Below are positions 18,702 to 28,177 of a DNA stretch of 64,000 nt, piece after piece. Below the pieces are notes generated by a model, which searched no databases, had not been told where the DNA came from, and saw only the letters and a list, made by a program, of their open reading frames with translations. Origin of the DNA: a bacterium (GTDB lineage: Bacteria > Electryoneota > RPQS01). The DNA lies in NCBI GenBank assembly GCA_013360195.1, contig JABWCQ010000001.1, forward strand, positions 1 to 64,000, read 5' to 3'. The position numbers and the translations under genes are program-made. Numbering within the stretch: the stretch's first letter is position 1; each line of letters starts with the position of its first letter.

Positions 18702-19861
18702 TCCGCTTCCTGACAGCTGGAGAAAGCCACGGTCCCGGGCTAACCGGAATCCTGGAAGGCATGCCGGCTGGTTTGGCCGTCTCGGAAGCGGATATCGCCC
18801 ATGACTTGGCACGGCGGCAAAAAGGCCACGGGCGCGGCGGTCGCATGAAGATTGAATCAGACTATGCTCGGATTACCAGCGGCGTTCGCTACGGATTGAC
18901 TCTTGGTTCGCCGATTGCTCTCTTTATCGAAAACAAGGATTGGGAGAACTGGCGCGATAAGATGTCACTTGAAGATCCCGGTGCGCACAAGCGAACAGAG
19001 AAACTCACTAGTCCGCGGCCCGGACATGCCGACTACGCCGGCTCTGTCAAATACCATCAAGACGATATTCGAAATATCATCGAACGTTCGTCTGCTCGTG
19101 AGACGACAATGCGGGTTGCTCTGGCGGCGATTTGCCGCAAATTCTTTGCTGAATTCGGAATCCGCGTTATCAGTCATGTCGTCAACATCGGCGGTGTGCA
19201 GGCAAAACCAGTTGATTCGGACATCCCGCTTCAACAGCTCGCGGCAATTGTCGAAGCGAGCCCCGTGCGCTGCGCAGATGCGGACGTTGAGGACAAGATG
19301 GTGCGGCTGATTGATGATGCGGTTGTGAGGAAGGATACTGTCGGCGGTGTCTTCGAAGTCATCGTTGACGGTTTGCCGACAGGTCTCGGCAGTTTCGTTC
19401 ATTACGACCGTCGGCTCGACGGAATCCTTGCACAAGCGATGATGTCCATACACGCCATGAAGGGCGTTGAATTCGGAATGGGTTTCGAGGTCGCAAATGT
19501 CCCTGGCAGCGCCGTTCATGATCGGATGTATCCACATGATAAGGGCGTCATTCGCAAGTCAAATGCCGCAGGCGGCACGGAAGGTGGAATGACCAACGGA
19601 GAACGGCTCGTGATTCGCGTGGCCATGAAACCGCTATCCTCACTCATGCAACCGCTCGAATCCGTCAATCTTAAGACAGGCGAGCCTGTCGAAGCCCTGC
19701 GGGAACGGAGTGACGTTTGCGCTGTGCCTGCAGGGGGCATTGTCGGCGAAGCCATGGCCTTGCTCGCGCTGATGAATCCGTTTCTCGAGAAGTTCGGCGG
19801 CGATTCCATTACCGAGATTCGCGCCCATGTAAACGCAACTCCCCGCTCACCATGGCAATAG
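18698..19861 (+). CDS. aroC: Chorismate synthase
   Basis: Last step of the pathway: FMN-dependent trans-elimination of phosphate from EPSP to give chorismate. The 387 residues match the long bacterial form. Landmarks are GESHGPGLTG at the N terminus, RRQKGHGRGGRMKIE, SPRPGHADYAG, RSSARETTMR and GGTEGGMTNGE. The start is GTG 18698, overlapping the aroE stop by 4 nt (GTGA). Confidence 0.96.
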   Translation: MIRFLTAGESHGPGLTGILEGMPAGLAVSEADIAHDLARRQKGHGRGGRMKIESDYARITSGVRYGLTLGSPIALFIENKDWENWRDKMSLEDPGAHKRTEKLTSPRPGHADYAGSVKYHQDDIRNIIERSSARETTMRVALAAICRKFFAEFGIRVISHVVNIGGVQAKPVDSDIPLQQLAAIVEASPVRCADADVEDKMVRLIDDAVVRKDTVGGVFEVIVDGLPTGLGSFVHYDRRLDGILAQAMMSIHAMKGVEFGMGFEVANVPGSAVHDRMYPHDKGVIRKSNAAGGTEGGMTNGERLVIRVAMKPLSSLMQPLESVNLKTGEPVEALRERSDVCAVPAGGIVGEAMALLALMNPFLEKFGGDSITEIRAHVNATPRSPWQ

Positions 19862-20373
19862 TCTACCTTTGCGGGTTGCCTGGATCCGGCAAGAGCACAA
19901 TCGGACCACTGCTTGCGGAATTGCGCGGTCAACCATTTGTCGATTTGGATTCTATGATTGAAGCTCGCGCCGGGATGGAAATTCCGGCGATTTTTCGCTC
20001 TATGGGAGAGCCTGCCTTTCGTGATTTTGAGAACCTGGCGCTTGTGCAAGCCGCAAGTCGCGGCGATAGTGTCATTGCGCTCGGTGGTGGTGCATTGGAA
20101 CGCGAAGACAATCGCGCCATCGTTATGGCAAGCGGGCTGCTGGTTCAGCTTGATGCGCCTTTGTCTGTCTTAGCGGCGCGCACCATGAAGAGTACCGGCC
20201 GGCCGCTTCTCGATGGCGCCGAGACGATGGCTGAACGAATTCTTGCGCTGCAAGCTTTGGCAGAACAGCGAAAAGAGCAATTCGAACTTGCCGCCTTGAC
20301 GTTTCCGACTGCAAATGAAGATCCGAAGCAAACCGCACTGATGATTTTCGAGGCGATTGATGGACTCGTTTGA
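19852..20373 (+). CDS. aroK: Shikimate kinase
   Basis: Phosphorylates shikimate at O3 with ATP. The 173-residue protein begins MAIVYLCGLPGSGKSTIG, whose GxxGSGKST is the Walker A loop; DLDSMIE and FRDFEN bind shikimate; ALGGGALE and the lid region TGRPLL follow. I set the start at ATG 19852, giving a 10-nt overlap with aroC. A frame-open extension further upstream lies wholly inside aroC and has no kinase-like sequence. Confidence 0.94.
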   Translation: MAIVYLCGLPGSGKSTIGPLLAELRGQPFVDLDSMIEARAGMEIPAIFRSMGEPAFRDFENLALVQAASRGDSVIALGGGALEREDNRAIVMASGLLVQLDAPLSVLAARTMKSTGRPLLDGAETMAERILALQALAEQRKEQFELAALTFPTANEDPKQTALMIFEAIDGLV

Positions 20374-21925
20374 ACTGCGCACAAATAGCGGTATCATACC
20401 CGTTCGGTTTGCACGGGCAAACTTCGAGTGGATTTCCGCCGAAATGTCCCGCTGGCTGGGCATACGCAGACCTCGGGTATTCATCGTCACGGACGAGAAT
20501 GTTGCGCTTCATCATCTCGAATACCTGAAGGCTGCCTTGGTGGCAGAGGGATACGAATTTGACTCTTTTGTGCTTCCGCCCGGTGAGGATCAGAAGAACT
20601 TGAGTAGAGTCAAGTCGCTGCTCGACATATTGATACAAAAGAACTATGCCCGTGACGACCTGATTCTTGCATTTGGCGGGGGAGTCGTCACAGATGTCGC
20701 TGGATTTGTTGCAAGCATATTCAAACGCGGAATTGAGTGGATTGCCGTTCCGACTACGGTTCTGGCTATGGTGGATGCCGCAATCGGCGGCAAGACTGGC
20801 ATCAATCACGAGCTTGGCAAGAATCTTATCGGCACATTTCATCAGCCGAGACTCGTGCTTGCAGAACTTTCGATTCTCCGAACACTCCCCGCGCGCGAAA
20901 CTCGCTCAGGTGCGGCTGAAATTGTCAAAGGAGCATTGCTTTGCGGCGGCGAATTCTGGCGGGAAATTGAATCCGCCGGAATGGACGCGACGTGCTGGCA
21001 GCCGCGCCAGCTCGAAAGATTGATTTCACGGGGTGCAGCCGCAAAAATTGACATTGTCTCCCGCGATGAACGCGAAAGCGGAGAGCGGGTGCTGCTGAAT
21101 CTTGGTCACACCTTCGGCCACGCACTGGAACAGGCAACGGGCTACGGTAAACTTACTCACGGTGAAGCTGTCTTCTACGGTCTGCGTGCATCCATATTCC
21201 TCTCTGAGAGCTGTGGAATGATGACGCAACCGTTAGCCCGCAAACTTGAGTCGCAGATTGGCACTCTTTCACTTCCCGGTGCAAAGTGCTCTCCGCAAGA
21301 TCTTCTGTCTGCAATGAAGTCGGACAAAAAAACTGCGTCGGGGAAGCTGCGCTGGATTCTCCTGCGCGAGCCCGGCAAGCCTGTTGTCAGTCATGATGTT
21401 CCGGAGTCTGTCGTCCAGGAATGCGCGAATTGGCTTTCAGAGACTGTCTCAAATGGAACGGCATCTGCATCCCTTCCTCGCCGCCGCAGGATTGTTATCC
21501 TTAATGGTCCGAATCTAAACTTGCTTGGTTCACGTGAACCTGCAGTTTACGGGACGATGTCCTATGACGACCTCTGCAAGCAGTGTGCGGAGTGGGCGGA
21601 AGACCTGAATTTAGACCTTGTTATTCGGCAAAGCAATCTTGAAGGCGAGTTTGCCGAATTGGTGCAATGGACACGAGGGTGGGCGGACGGACTTGTCCTC
21701 AATCCCGGTGCCTTCACTCATACGTCCGTCGCCGTTCGCGATGCTTTGGCCGCTGCCAATCTGCCCTCCATCGAAGTCCATCTTTCATCCCCCGCCGCGC
21801 GCGAAGACTTTCGCCATCGTTCACTCATCCAGGACCTTTGCCGCAAATCCTTTTCCGGGCTTGGACCTGAGGGCTACCGTCTCGCCATGCAAGAACTTGC
21901 CTTCTGCCTGCCGGAAACCCTCTAG
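20360..21925 (+). CDS. aroB-aroQ: Fused 3-dehydroquinate synthase / type II 3-dehydroquinate dehydratase
   Basis: One 521-residue polypeptide carries pathway steps two and three. Residues 1 to about 345 are AroB: NAD-binding GGGVVTDVAGFVAS, GGKTGINHELGKNLIG, and zinc ligands in AEIVKGALL, NLGHTFGHALE and LTHGEAVFYG. After a roughly 30-residue linker (about 345-377, ending RRRR), residues 378-521 are a complete type II dehydratase: ILNGPNLNLLG, the catalytic Tyr in EPAVYG, VIRQSNLEGE, VLNPGAFTHTS and EVHLSSP. There is no stop or frameshift between the domains. The start ATG 20360 overlaps aroK by 14 nt; TTG 20357 would add one Met. The fusion could channel dehydroquinate, but that is inference. 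Confidence 0.94.
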   Translation: MDSFELRTNSGIIPVRFARANFEWISAEMSRWLGIRRPRVFIVTDENVALHHLEYLKAALVAEGYEFDSFVLPPGEDQKNLSRVKSLLDILIQKNYARDDLILAFGGGVVTDVAGFVASIFKRGIEWIAVPTTVLAMVDAAIGGKTGINHELGKNLIGTFHQPRLVLAELSILRTLPARETRSGAAEIVKGALLCGGEFWREIESAGMDATCWQPRQLERLISRGAAAKIDIVSRDERESGERVLLNLGHTFGHALEQATGYGKLTHGEAVFYGLRASIFLSESCGMMTQPLARKLESQIGTLSLPGAKCSPQDLLSAMKSDKKTASGKLRWILLREPGKPVVSHDVPESVVQECANWLSETVSNGTASASLPRRRRIVILNGPNLNLLGSREPAVYGTMSYDDLCKQCAEWAEDLNLDLVIRQSNLEGEFAELVQWTRGWADGLVLNPGAFTHTSVAVRDALAAANLPSIEVHLSSPAAREDFRHRSLIQDLCRKSFSGLGPEGYRLAMQELAFCLPETL

Positions 21926-22108
21926 CACCCTGCCCCGTAGAATAGAGACTTCCGGAACTTTGCCAACGGCTTGAAATTCCCCCGAATTTTCCGTAAGTTG
22001 AGTATTCACCGGAATCTAATCCAATCTCTTGTGAATGCCGTCACAATCTTTTCAATGGTCTTCATCAAGGATTTCCAAACTTCTTATTATTAACATTTTG
22101 TAACCAAA

Positions 22109-23098
22109 ATGAGTCGCGAAATTCACAACGTTGTTATTGTCGGCTCCGGCCCTGCCGGACTCACCGCGGCGATTTATGCTGGCCGGGCTAACCTGAATCC
22201 TGTGGTTATTGACGGTATTCAACCCGGAGGCCAGCTCATGATTACCAGCGACGTCGAAAATTATCCCGGTTTTCCTGATGGAATCGAGGGACCAGCCTTG
22301 ATGGAGCTCATGCGCCGTCAGGCCGAGCGCTTTGGTACCCGCTATGTTGAAGACGAAGCCATCTCAATCGAGGTAACTTCGCGCCCGTTCAAAGTAAACC
22401 TCGGCTATCTGGAGCCGCTCTACAGCCACTCTGTGATTGTAGCTTCAGGAGCCTCGGCCAAGTGGCTGGGTCTCGAAAGTGAAAAAAGACTGCAAGGCAA
22501 AGGTGTTTCAGCGTGCGCGACCTGCGATGGTTTCTTCTTTCGCGGAAAAGTCGTTGCGGTAGTCGGCGGCGGAGATACGGCCATGGAGGAAGCGTCCTAC
22601 CTGACGCGCCATGCGTCGAAAGTCTATCTCATACACCGGCGCGATTCATTCAGGGCCTCGAAAATCATGCAAGACCGCGTGCTCACCAACGAAAAAATTG
22701 AAGTGATATACAATTCAGGAGTCACTGAAGTTCTGAGCGATGCCGCCGAAACGCATGTTAATGGTCTTAAGCTCAAGAATTTCGTTACCGGTCAGGAGAG
22801 CGTGTTGCCTGTGGACGGCTTCTTTGTGGCCATCGGACACGAACCGAACACAAAAATCATCCGCGATATCCTTAAGACAGACGAAAACGGCTATGTCCTC
22901 CATCATCCAGACTCGTCATGGACAGATATCGAAGGACTGTTTGTTGCGGGCGATGTTCACGACCACCATTACCGGCAGGCGGTAACCGCGGCCGGAGCCG
23001 GTTGTATGGCTGCCATCGATGCCGAACGCTGGCTCGAAAGCGAAGCCCACAGCGGCAGGCTGAAAGCCGCTGAAGAGAACTTTCTCGCAACCGCCTAA
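22109..23098 (+). CDS. trxB: Thioredoxin reductase
   Basis: Flavoenzyme that reduces thioredoxin with NADPH. The 329 residues fit the low-molecular-weight type. FAD-binding GSGPAGLTAAIYAGRA is at the N terminus, the redox pair is CATC (Cys136, Cys139) in CATCDGFF, the NADPH site is VVGGGDTAMEEASYL followed by HRRDSFRASKIM, and the second FAD motif is GLFVAGDVHDHHYRQAVTAAGAG. It is followed after 5 nt by lpdA. The 183-bp gap before it shows no obvious terminator for the shikimate operon. Confidence 0.95.
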   Translation: MSREIHNVVIVGSGPAGLTAAIYAGRANLNPVVIDGIQPGGQLMITSDVENYPGFPDGIEGPALMELMRRQAERFGTRYVEDEAISIEVTSRPFKVNLGYLEPLYSHSVIVASGASAKWLGLESEKRLQGKGVSACATCDGFFFRGKVVAVVGGGDTAMEEASYLTRHASKVYLIHRRDSFRASKIMQDRVLTNEKIEVIYNSGVTEVLSDAAETHVNGLKLKNFVTGQESVLPVDGFFVAIGHEPNTKIIRDILKTDENGYVLHHPDSSWTDIEGLFVAGDVHDHHYRQAVTAAGAGCMAAIDAERWLESEAHSGRLKAAEENFLATA

Positions 23099-23103
23099 GC
23101 ATC

Positions 23104-24507
23104 ATGTCAACTTCTGAATTTGATATTGTCGTGCTTGGCGGTGGTCCCGGCGGATACGTCGCCGCCATTCGCGCTGCCCAATTGGGGCTGAAGACCTGTG
23201 TCGTGGATGAACAGCCGCTCGGCGGAGTGTGCGTCAATTGGGGATGTATTCCCTCCAAGGCGTTGCTCAAAGCGGCCGAGTTGTATCAGGACATCCAGCA
23301 TGTCGCCCCGCAAATGGGCATCAAGGCTAAAACCGACGGCTTCGATTGGTCACGTATCATCCAGCGCTCTCGTGAAGTTTCAGAAAAGAATTCATCAGGC
23401 GTGGAATTCCTTGTCCGAAAAAGCAAGATTCACCGCCCGGTCGGACGCTTCCGCATTGTTGGTGACCACGAAATCGAAGTCCACGAAAAAGGCAATCCGG
23501 CCAAAGTCATTGACAAGATTCGCGGCAAGCACATGATTATCGCTACGGGAAGTGTCAATCGTACTTTGCCGGGTGTTACGGTGGATCGCAAGCGCATCAT
23601 CACCTACATGGAGGCAATGTCGCTTGAAAAGCAGCCGAAATCCCTGGTGATTGTCGGTGCAGGTGCGATTGGGTGCGAGTTTGCGTATTTTTACCGAGCG
23701 CTTGGAACAGACGTTACTCTGGTGGAAGTGCAGAACCGCATCCTGCCCCTCGAAGACGGCGAGTCGAGCAAGTTCGTTGAAGCTGCATTCAAAAAGATTG
23801 GCATGAATGTTTTAACGAATACTCGCGTCAGCTCCATCGTTGCCACGAATGGCGGCGTTTCTGTGCAGATCGAAGGGCAGGACAAACCGATGAGTGCTGA
23901 CCACTGTCTTGTGGCCATCGGATTCGCGGCGAATGTTGAAGGCTGGGGATTTGAGAAGACCGGTGTTGCGCTCGAAAAAGGATTTATCAAAGTTGACAGC
24001 TTTTTCAAAACCAACAAGCCCGGTTACTATGCAATCGGCGACGTCATTGGAGCTCCGCAGCTTGCGCATACTGCGTCGCATGAAGGCATTGTTTGTGTCG
24101 ATGCGATTGCCGGTAAGCATCCGCATCCGATTGATTACACCAACAACCCCGCCTGTACCTACTGCCAGCCGCAAGTCGCGAGTGTGGGATACACTGAAGA
24201 GAAATGCAAAGAACTCGGGCTTGAGTACAAAGTAGGTCGGTTCCCCTTTAGCGCGTCCGGCAAGGCTCGCGCCATCGGTCACACCGAAGGACACGTCAAG
24301 CTGATTTTCGAAAAGAAATACGGCCAACTGCTCGGTGCGCATATTGTCGGTTCCGAGGCGACCGAGATGATTGCTCAGCTTGCTCTTGCCAGAGTGCTTG
24401 AAGCCACCCCGGAAACGATATACAATACCGTTCACGCACATCCGACGCTGACGGAAGCGGTCATGGAGGCCGCACTTGCCGCCGACGGTCGCGCAGTCCA
24501 TATGTAG
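23104..24507 (+). CDS. lpdA: Dihydrolipoamide dehydrogenase
   Basis: E3 subunit of 2-oxoacid dehydrogenase or glycine-cleavage complexes; reoxidises dihydrolipoyl groups with NAD. The 467 residues have N-terminal GGGPGGYVAAIRAAQLG, the redox disulphide in GGVCVNWGCIPSKALL (Cys43, Cys48), NAD-binding VGAGAIGCEFAYFY, and the C-terminal catalytic HAHPTLTEAVMEAAL. No E1 or E2 gene is adjacent, so its partner complex cannot be told from this window. Its pairing with trxB suggests a shared redox-related transcript. Confidence 0.94.
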   Translation: MSTSEFDIVVLGGGPGGYVAAIRAAQLGLKTCVVDEQPLGGVCVNWGCIPSKALLKAAELYQDIQHVAPQMGIKAKTDGFDWSRIIQRSREVSEKNSSGVEFLVRKSKIHRPVGRFRIVGDHEIEVHEKGNPAKVIDKIRGKHMIIATGSVNRTLPGVTVDRKRIITYMEAMSLEKQPKSLVIVGAGAIGCEFAYFYRALGTDVTLVEVQNRILPLEDGESSKFVEAAFKKIGMNVLTNTRVSSIVATNGGVSVQIEGQDKPMSADHCLVAIGFAANVEGWGFEKTGVALEKGFIKVDSFFKTNKPGYYAIGDVIGAPQLAHTASHEGIVCVDAIAGKHPHPIDYTNNPACTYCQPQVASVGYTEEKCKELGLEYKVGRFPFSASGKARAIGHTEGHVKLIFEKKYGQLLGAHIVGSEATEMIAQLALARVLEATPETIYNTVHAHPTLTEAVMEAALAADGRAVHM

Positions 24508-24571
24508 AAAATGTGCGGCAACTGCCTAAGTCGCTGCCCGCAACTTCGTTCTAACGGAACGGAGAAATGAA

Positions 24572-24991
24572 ATGAAAACTATTTTCTTGATCTCCCTGAT
24601 GATTGCCGCGTCGCTTTCCTTTGCTGAAGAGCATGGTACTGAAACGATGCTTGCTCAAGTCACACAATTCAATTCAGAAAACGCACCGCCGCGTGTTATG
24701 CCGCTCTACGAACAAGGATGGAACGAAGGGGCTCCGGTCGGTGATTCGAAATCCGGCAAACTTGGCTGGTTCGGACTTGGTCTCGTCGGCAACATCCCGT
24801 TCATGTGGCTCCCGTGGATCGTTGAGCCGCGCCGACCGGCGAAACCGACCATACAGGCCGAGGAAGAGTACAACAGCGGCTTCAAAAACGGCTACCGTGC
24901 CGGATGGAAAAATGCGCACAAAGGCTTCTATATTGCCGGAGCAATTGTGTCTACTGCCGCCGCCGTCACGATTGCTGCAACGCAAGAGTAA
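24572..24991 (+). CDS. Small exported protein of unknown function
   Basis: The 139 residues start with a signal peptide (MKTIFLISLMIAASLSFAEE, cleavage after SFA). A GGAGAA ribosome site precedes the ATG. A Trp-rich hydrophobic stretch near residues 68-90 (WFGLGLVGNIPFMWLPWIV) is followed by EEEYNSGFKNGYRAGWKNAHKG and a C-terminal Ala-rich hydrophobic segment. The Gly/Tyr pattern 'YxxGFxxGYxxGW' is seen in several small Bacteroidetes-like envelope proteins, but I do not recognise a named family. It may be inner-membrane anchored. The gene lies 2 nt before a small lipoprotein gene. Confidence 0.7.
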   Translation: MKTIFLISLMIAASLSFAEEHGTETMLAQVTQFNSENAPPRVMPLYEQGWNEGAPVGDSKSGKLGWFGLGLVGNIPFMWLPWIVEPRRPAKPTIQAEEEYNSGFKNGYRAGWKNAHKGFYIAGAIVSTAAAVTIAATQE

Positions 24992-24993
24992 CC

Positions 24994-25380
24994 ATGATTA
25001 AACTTGTCCCGCATGTGCTCGTGCTGGCGTTGATGATCGGTTGCGGCAAAGAGGAAGTTAAAAAGGCTCAGACTTCCGCTCCGCCGCAGGAAATGAGGAA
25101 GTCCGACCCGGCAGCGTTTGTTACGCAGAGTTTTCTAAGTGACCAGGCCGCCAAACGCCTCGACGTGCGCAAGCAACTTGATTCACTTCGCGCACTGCAT
25201 GTCATTGACCGGGACAAAATATCCGCCGTCATCAACCGCCGCAAGGGAGAGTTGATGGTACTGAAGAAAAACCTGCGCAACAGCACCGTCTATTCCACAG
25301 CACAGCGCGATTCGCTCATTGCGCCGCTCGAAGAAGAGTCCATTGAACTTGCTGGCGACCTGATTGCCGTCGCGAAGTAA
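24994..25380 (+). CDS. Small putative lipoprotein of unknown function
   Basis: The 128-residue protein begins MIKLVPHVLVLALMIGCGK, a short signal sequence ending in a lipobox-like IGC, so Cys17 would be lipidated. The rest is highly charged and probably helical (repeated Lys/Arg/Asp/Glu with heptad-like Leu spacing between residues 45 and 120). The ATG 24994 was chosen because the frame-open extension upstream lies inside the preceding gene and is Cys/Arg-rich nonsense. No family is recognised. Confidence 0.65.
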   Translation: MIKLVPHVLVLALMIGCGKEEVKKAQTSAPPQEMRKSDPAAFVTQSFLSDQAAKRLDVRKQLDSLRALHVIDRDKISAVINRRKGELMVLKKNLRNSTVYSTAQRDSLIAPLEEESIELAGDLIAVAK

Positions 25381-25418
25381 ATTAACTGCAACGTTATCCA
25401 ATCCTAATTCTCTGATAC

Positions 25419-26885
25419 ATGGCTAAGAACATCACCCCTCGGGAAAAAGACTACGCCGAGTGGTATCTCGATTTGGTTCGCGAAGCTAAACTTGCCGATT
25501 ACTCGCCTGTTAAGGGCTGCATGGTTATTCGTCCCAACGGGTATGCACTCTGGGAGGGAATCCAAAGGCAGCTCGACAAAATGTTCAAGGACACCGGTCA
25601 CGTCAACGCATACTTCCCGATGCTCATCCCGCAAAGCTTTCTCGAAAAAGAGGCTGAGCACGTCGAAGGATTTGCCATGGAATGCGCAGTCGTGACACAC
25701 TCAGGTCTGGAACCGGACGGAACAGGCCGATTGAAACCGAAAGGCAAGCTCGAAGAAAACTATGTGCTCCGGCCAACGTCCGAGACTATTATCTGGTCCA
25801 TGTACAAGAATTGGGTGCAGAGCTACCGTGACTTGCCCATCCTGATTAATCAATGGGCAAATGTTTATCGTTGGGAAATGCGCACTCGTCTCTTTCTGCG
25901 CACGGCTGAGTTCCTCTGGCAAGAGGGTCACACCGCGCACGCCACCGCCGAAGAAGCGGTCGAAGAGACGATCAAGATGCTGAATGTCTATCGCGATTTC
26001 GCTGAGAACTACATGGCGATGCCCGTCATGTACGGACTTAAGAGTGAAGGCCAGAAATTCCCCGGTGCTGTTGATACGTATTGCATTGAGGCAATGATGC
26101 AGGACAAAAAGGCGTTGCAAGCAGGCACGTCGCATTTCCTCGGCCAGAATTTCGCCAAAGCGTTTGACGTTCAGTTCCAGACAGACCACAACACGCTCGA
26201 CTATGTCTGGGCTACGTCATGGGGTGTCTCGACGCGGCTAATCGGTGCTATCATTATGTCGCACTCCGATGACGACGGCGTAATCATACCGCCGCGACTC
26301 GCGCAATGGCCGGTGATATTTATTCCAATTGCTCGCAAGGATGACGAGCGCGCCTCAGTTTTGGATGCAGTCAATCGCATTCGCAAGGAGCTTTCCGACC
26401 ATAGCATCGGCTCGCGTGTGGATGACCGCGACAATGTTACGCCCGGCTTCAAGTTCGCTGAAGCAGAACTTTTCGGATATCCGGTTCGTGTTGAACTCGG
26501 CCCGCGTGATTTGGCTGCCGGCAATTGCGTCGTCACACTTCGACACAACCGCGAGAAAATTACTGTTCCGCTTTCCGGTGCGGCTTCCGAGATTCCCAAG
26601 CTGCTTGACCGAGTGCAGCACGAACTGTTCGAGCAATCCCGTGTACGCATGATTGCAAATACAAGAAAAATCGACTCCTATTCTGATTTCAAGGAGTTTA
26701 TCGACGCCGACGGCGGTTTTGCACTTGTCCATTGGGCAGGGGATTCTGCCGACGAAAAGCGTGTCCAGGAAGAAACAAAGGCGACTCTGCGTGTGATTCC
26801 CATGGACGGTGAAAAGGAATCCGGTGTCTGCATGCTTACCGGTAAACCGTCCAAGCAGCGCGTCGTCTTCGCCAAAGCATATTGA
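25419..26885 (+). CDS. proS: Prolyl-tRNA synthetase, archaeal/eukaryote-like type
   Basis: Charges tRNA-Pro with proline. The 488-residue length and the opening [35 protein letters not shown] are those of the ProS type 3 (archaeal/eukaryote-like) group, which lacks the ~180-residue editing insertion of the E. coli-type enzyme. Class II motif 2 appears as [26 protein letters not shown], and motif 3 near [20 protein letters not shown]. The C-terminal domain ends [10 protein letters not shown], with a Tyr terminus typical of this subgroup. It stands between small envelope genes with no operon partner of obvious relevance. Confidence 0.94.
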   Translation: MAKNITPREKDYAEWYLDLVREAKLADYSPVKGCMVIRPNGYALWEGIQRQLDKMFKDTGHVNAYFPMLIPQSFLEKEAEHVEGFAMECAVVTHSGLEPDGTGRLKPKGKLEENYVLRPTSETIIWSMYKNWVQSYRDLPILINQWANVYRWEMRTRLFLRTAEFLWQEGHTAHATAEEAVEETIKMLNVYRDFAENYMAMPVMYGLKSEGQKFPGAVDTYCIEAMMQDKKALQAGTSHFLGQNFAKAFDVQFQTDHNTLDYVWATSWGVSTRLIGAIIMSHSDDDGVIIPPRLAQWPVIFIPIARKDDERASVLDAVNRIRKELSDHSIGSRVDDRDNVTPGFKFAEAELFGYPVRVELGPRDLAAGNCVVTLRHNREKITVPLSGAASEIPKLLDRVQHELFEQSRVRMIANTRKIDSYSDFKEFIDADGGFALVHWAGDSADEKRVQEETKATLRVIPMDGEKESGVCMLTGKPSKQRVVFAKAY

Positions 26886-26937
26886 TTACATTCGGTCGGT
26901 CCCGGGCAAGAATAAACCCGCTCTGCGGAGGTGCCTC

Positions 26938-27603
26938 ATGCTTCGTGCTTCTCGTTCCGCATTTCTTTTTCTGAGCCTGCTCTGCGCTCTGTCACCGTTG
27001 TTTGCGCAAAGTGCCGCGAACGGTGTTTCGTGGGGGTTCACCCGCACTTATTGGGACGGCACTTGGTACCGGGACGGCTATGCACAAGCCGGAACCGGCG
27101 GCAACATGATTAGCGTTCGCCGTGATTTGCCGATGAACAATCAAACTCGCATTGCCATTCTCGGAAGCTACAGCTGGCTCCGGCACACGACCACAACACT
27201 GCGCGAACCGGTGGTCATTGACCCAGTTACCGATGAAGTGATTTCCGGCGGTCTGCTTACAACCCGCACGGACAAAACCTATTTTCGTGAAATTGAGCTT
27301 GCCGCCCACCTTCACCACTATGTTGACAGCGAGGGGCGTTCGCAATTCTATTTGGGCGGAGGTCCCTCGGCACGCTGGGGTTCAGCCGGTAAACGGGAAC
27401 AGAACAGCCGTAAGTCCGAGTTCCATACGAACGCCGCGTGGTTCGGCCTCTCTGCTTTGGTCGGCATGAAACAACAGTGGAGCGACGGCGCTTTGACCAC
27501 GTTTTTCGAACCGCGATTGCTCTGGAGTCCCGACCCGTCCGACCGCTTTCAGGAAACTTTTCCGCCCGTCAATCTCATCGTTGCGATGGGCGTGCTCTGG
27601 TAA
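26938..27603 (+). CDS. Putative outer-membrane beta-barrel protein
   Basis: The 221 residues start with a signal peptide (MLRASRSAFLFLSLLCALSPLFAQS). The mature part alternates polar and aromatic residues in short stretches typical of transmembrane beta strands and ends in Trp (NLIVAMGVLW), as outer-membrane barrels commonly do. A clear GGAGGTG precedes the ATG. Size would suit an eight-stranded barrel. I recognise no specific family. The following gene begins within 6 nt, but its cytoplasmic cobalamin function is unrelated. Confidence 0.65.
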   Translation: MLRASRSAFLFLSLLCALSPLFAQSAANGVSWGFTRTYWDGTWYRDGYAQAGTGGNMISVRRDLPMNNQTRIAILGSYSWLRHTTTTLREPVVIDPVTDEVISGGLLTTRTDKTYFREIELAAHLHHYVDSEGRSQFYLGGGPSARWGSAGKREQNSRKSEFHTNAAWFGLSALVGMKQQWSDGALTTFFEPRLLWSPDPSDRFQETFPPVNLIVAMGVLW

Positions 27604-27608
27604 AAACA

Positions 27609-28175
27609 TTGACTGATTCTCAAAAAACTTCTGCTGAGCGCGAGAAACCGGAAGGACTCGTCCTCATTAATACCGGCGATGGCAAGGGAAAAACAACTGC
27701 CGCACTCGGTACCGTCCTGCGAGCTGTTGGCTACGGCCACCATGTTCTCATTGTTCAGTTCATCAAAGGCAGCTGGACATATGGGGAAATGAAATCCATC
27801 AAGCGGCTTGAGCCCGAAGTGGAGTTTCATCGCATGGGAAAGGGCTTTGTCGGCATTATAGATGACAATCTGCCGCGCGAAGCCCACGAACAGGCTGCGA
27901 AGGAAGCCCTTGAATTTGCAATTGAGAAGATGAAATCCGGTGACTACCAGCTTGTCCTGTTGGACGAGATCTTTGTCGCCGTAATGCTGAATCTCCTGAC
28001 TGTAGCCGATCTCCATCGAGTCCTCGATGTCCGGCCAAAGAACACCACATTGATACTGACCGGGCGCGGGGCTCCGGCTGAAATACTCGAACGCGGTGAC
28101 ACCGTGACCGAGATGAAAGAAATCAAACATGCCTTCCAGCGCGGCATTCTTGCCCAACGCGGGGTGGACTACTGA
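27609..28175 (+). CDS. cobO: Corrinoid (cob(I)yrinic acid a,c-diamide) adenosyltransferase, CobO/BtuR type
   Basis: Transfers the adenosyl group of ATP to reduced corrinoids. The 188 residues have the family's P-loop variant NTGDGKGKTTAALGT near residue 21, then IVQFIKGSWTYGE, HRMGKGF, LVLLDEIF and LTGRGAP, all typical of the BtuR/CobA/CobP family. The start appears to be TTG 27609; no ATG or GTG lies between the upstream stop and the conserved region, and a CTG at 27597 is the only nearby alternative. No other cobalamin gene is present, so salvage rather than local biosynthesis is all that can be inferred. Confidence 0.9.
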   Translation: MTDSQKTSAEREKPEGLVLINTGDGKGKTTAALGTVLRAVGYGHHVLIVQFIKGSWTYGEMKSIKRLEPEVEFHRMGKGFVGIIDDNLPREAHEQAAKEALEFAIEKMKSGDYQLVLLDEIFVAVMLNLLTVADLHRVLDVRPKNTTLILTGRGAPAEILERGDTVTEMKEIKHAFQRGILAQRGVDY

Positions 28176-28177
28176 CC

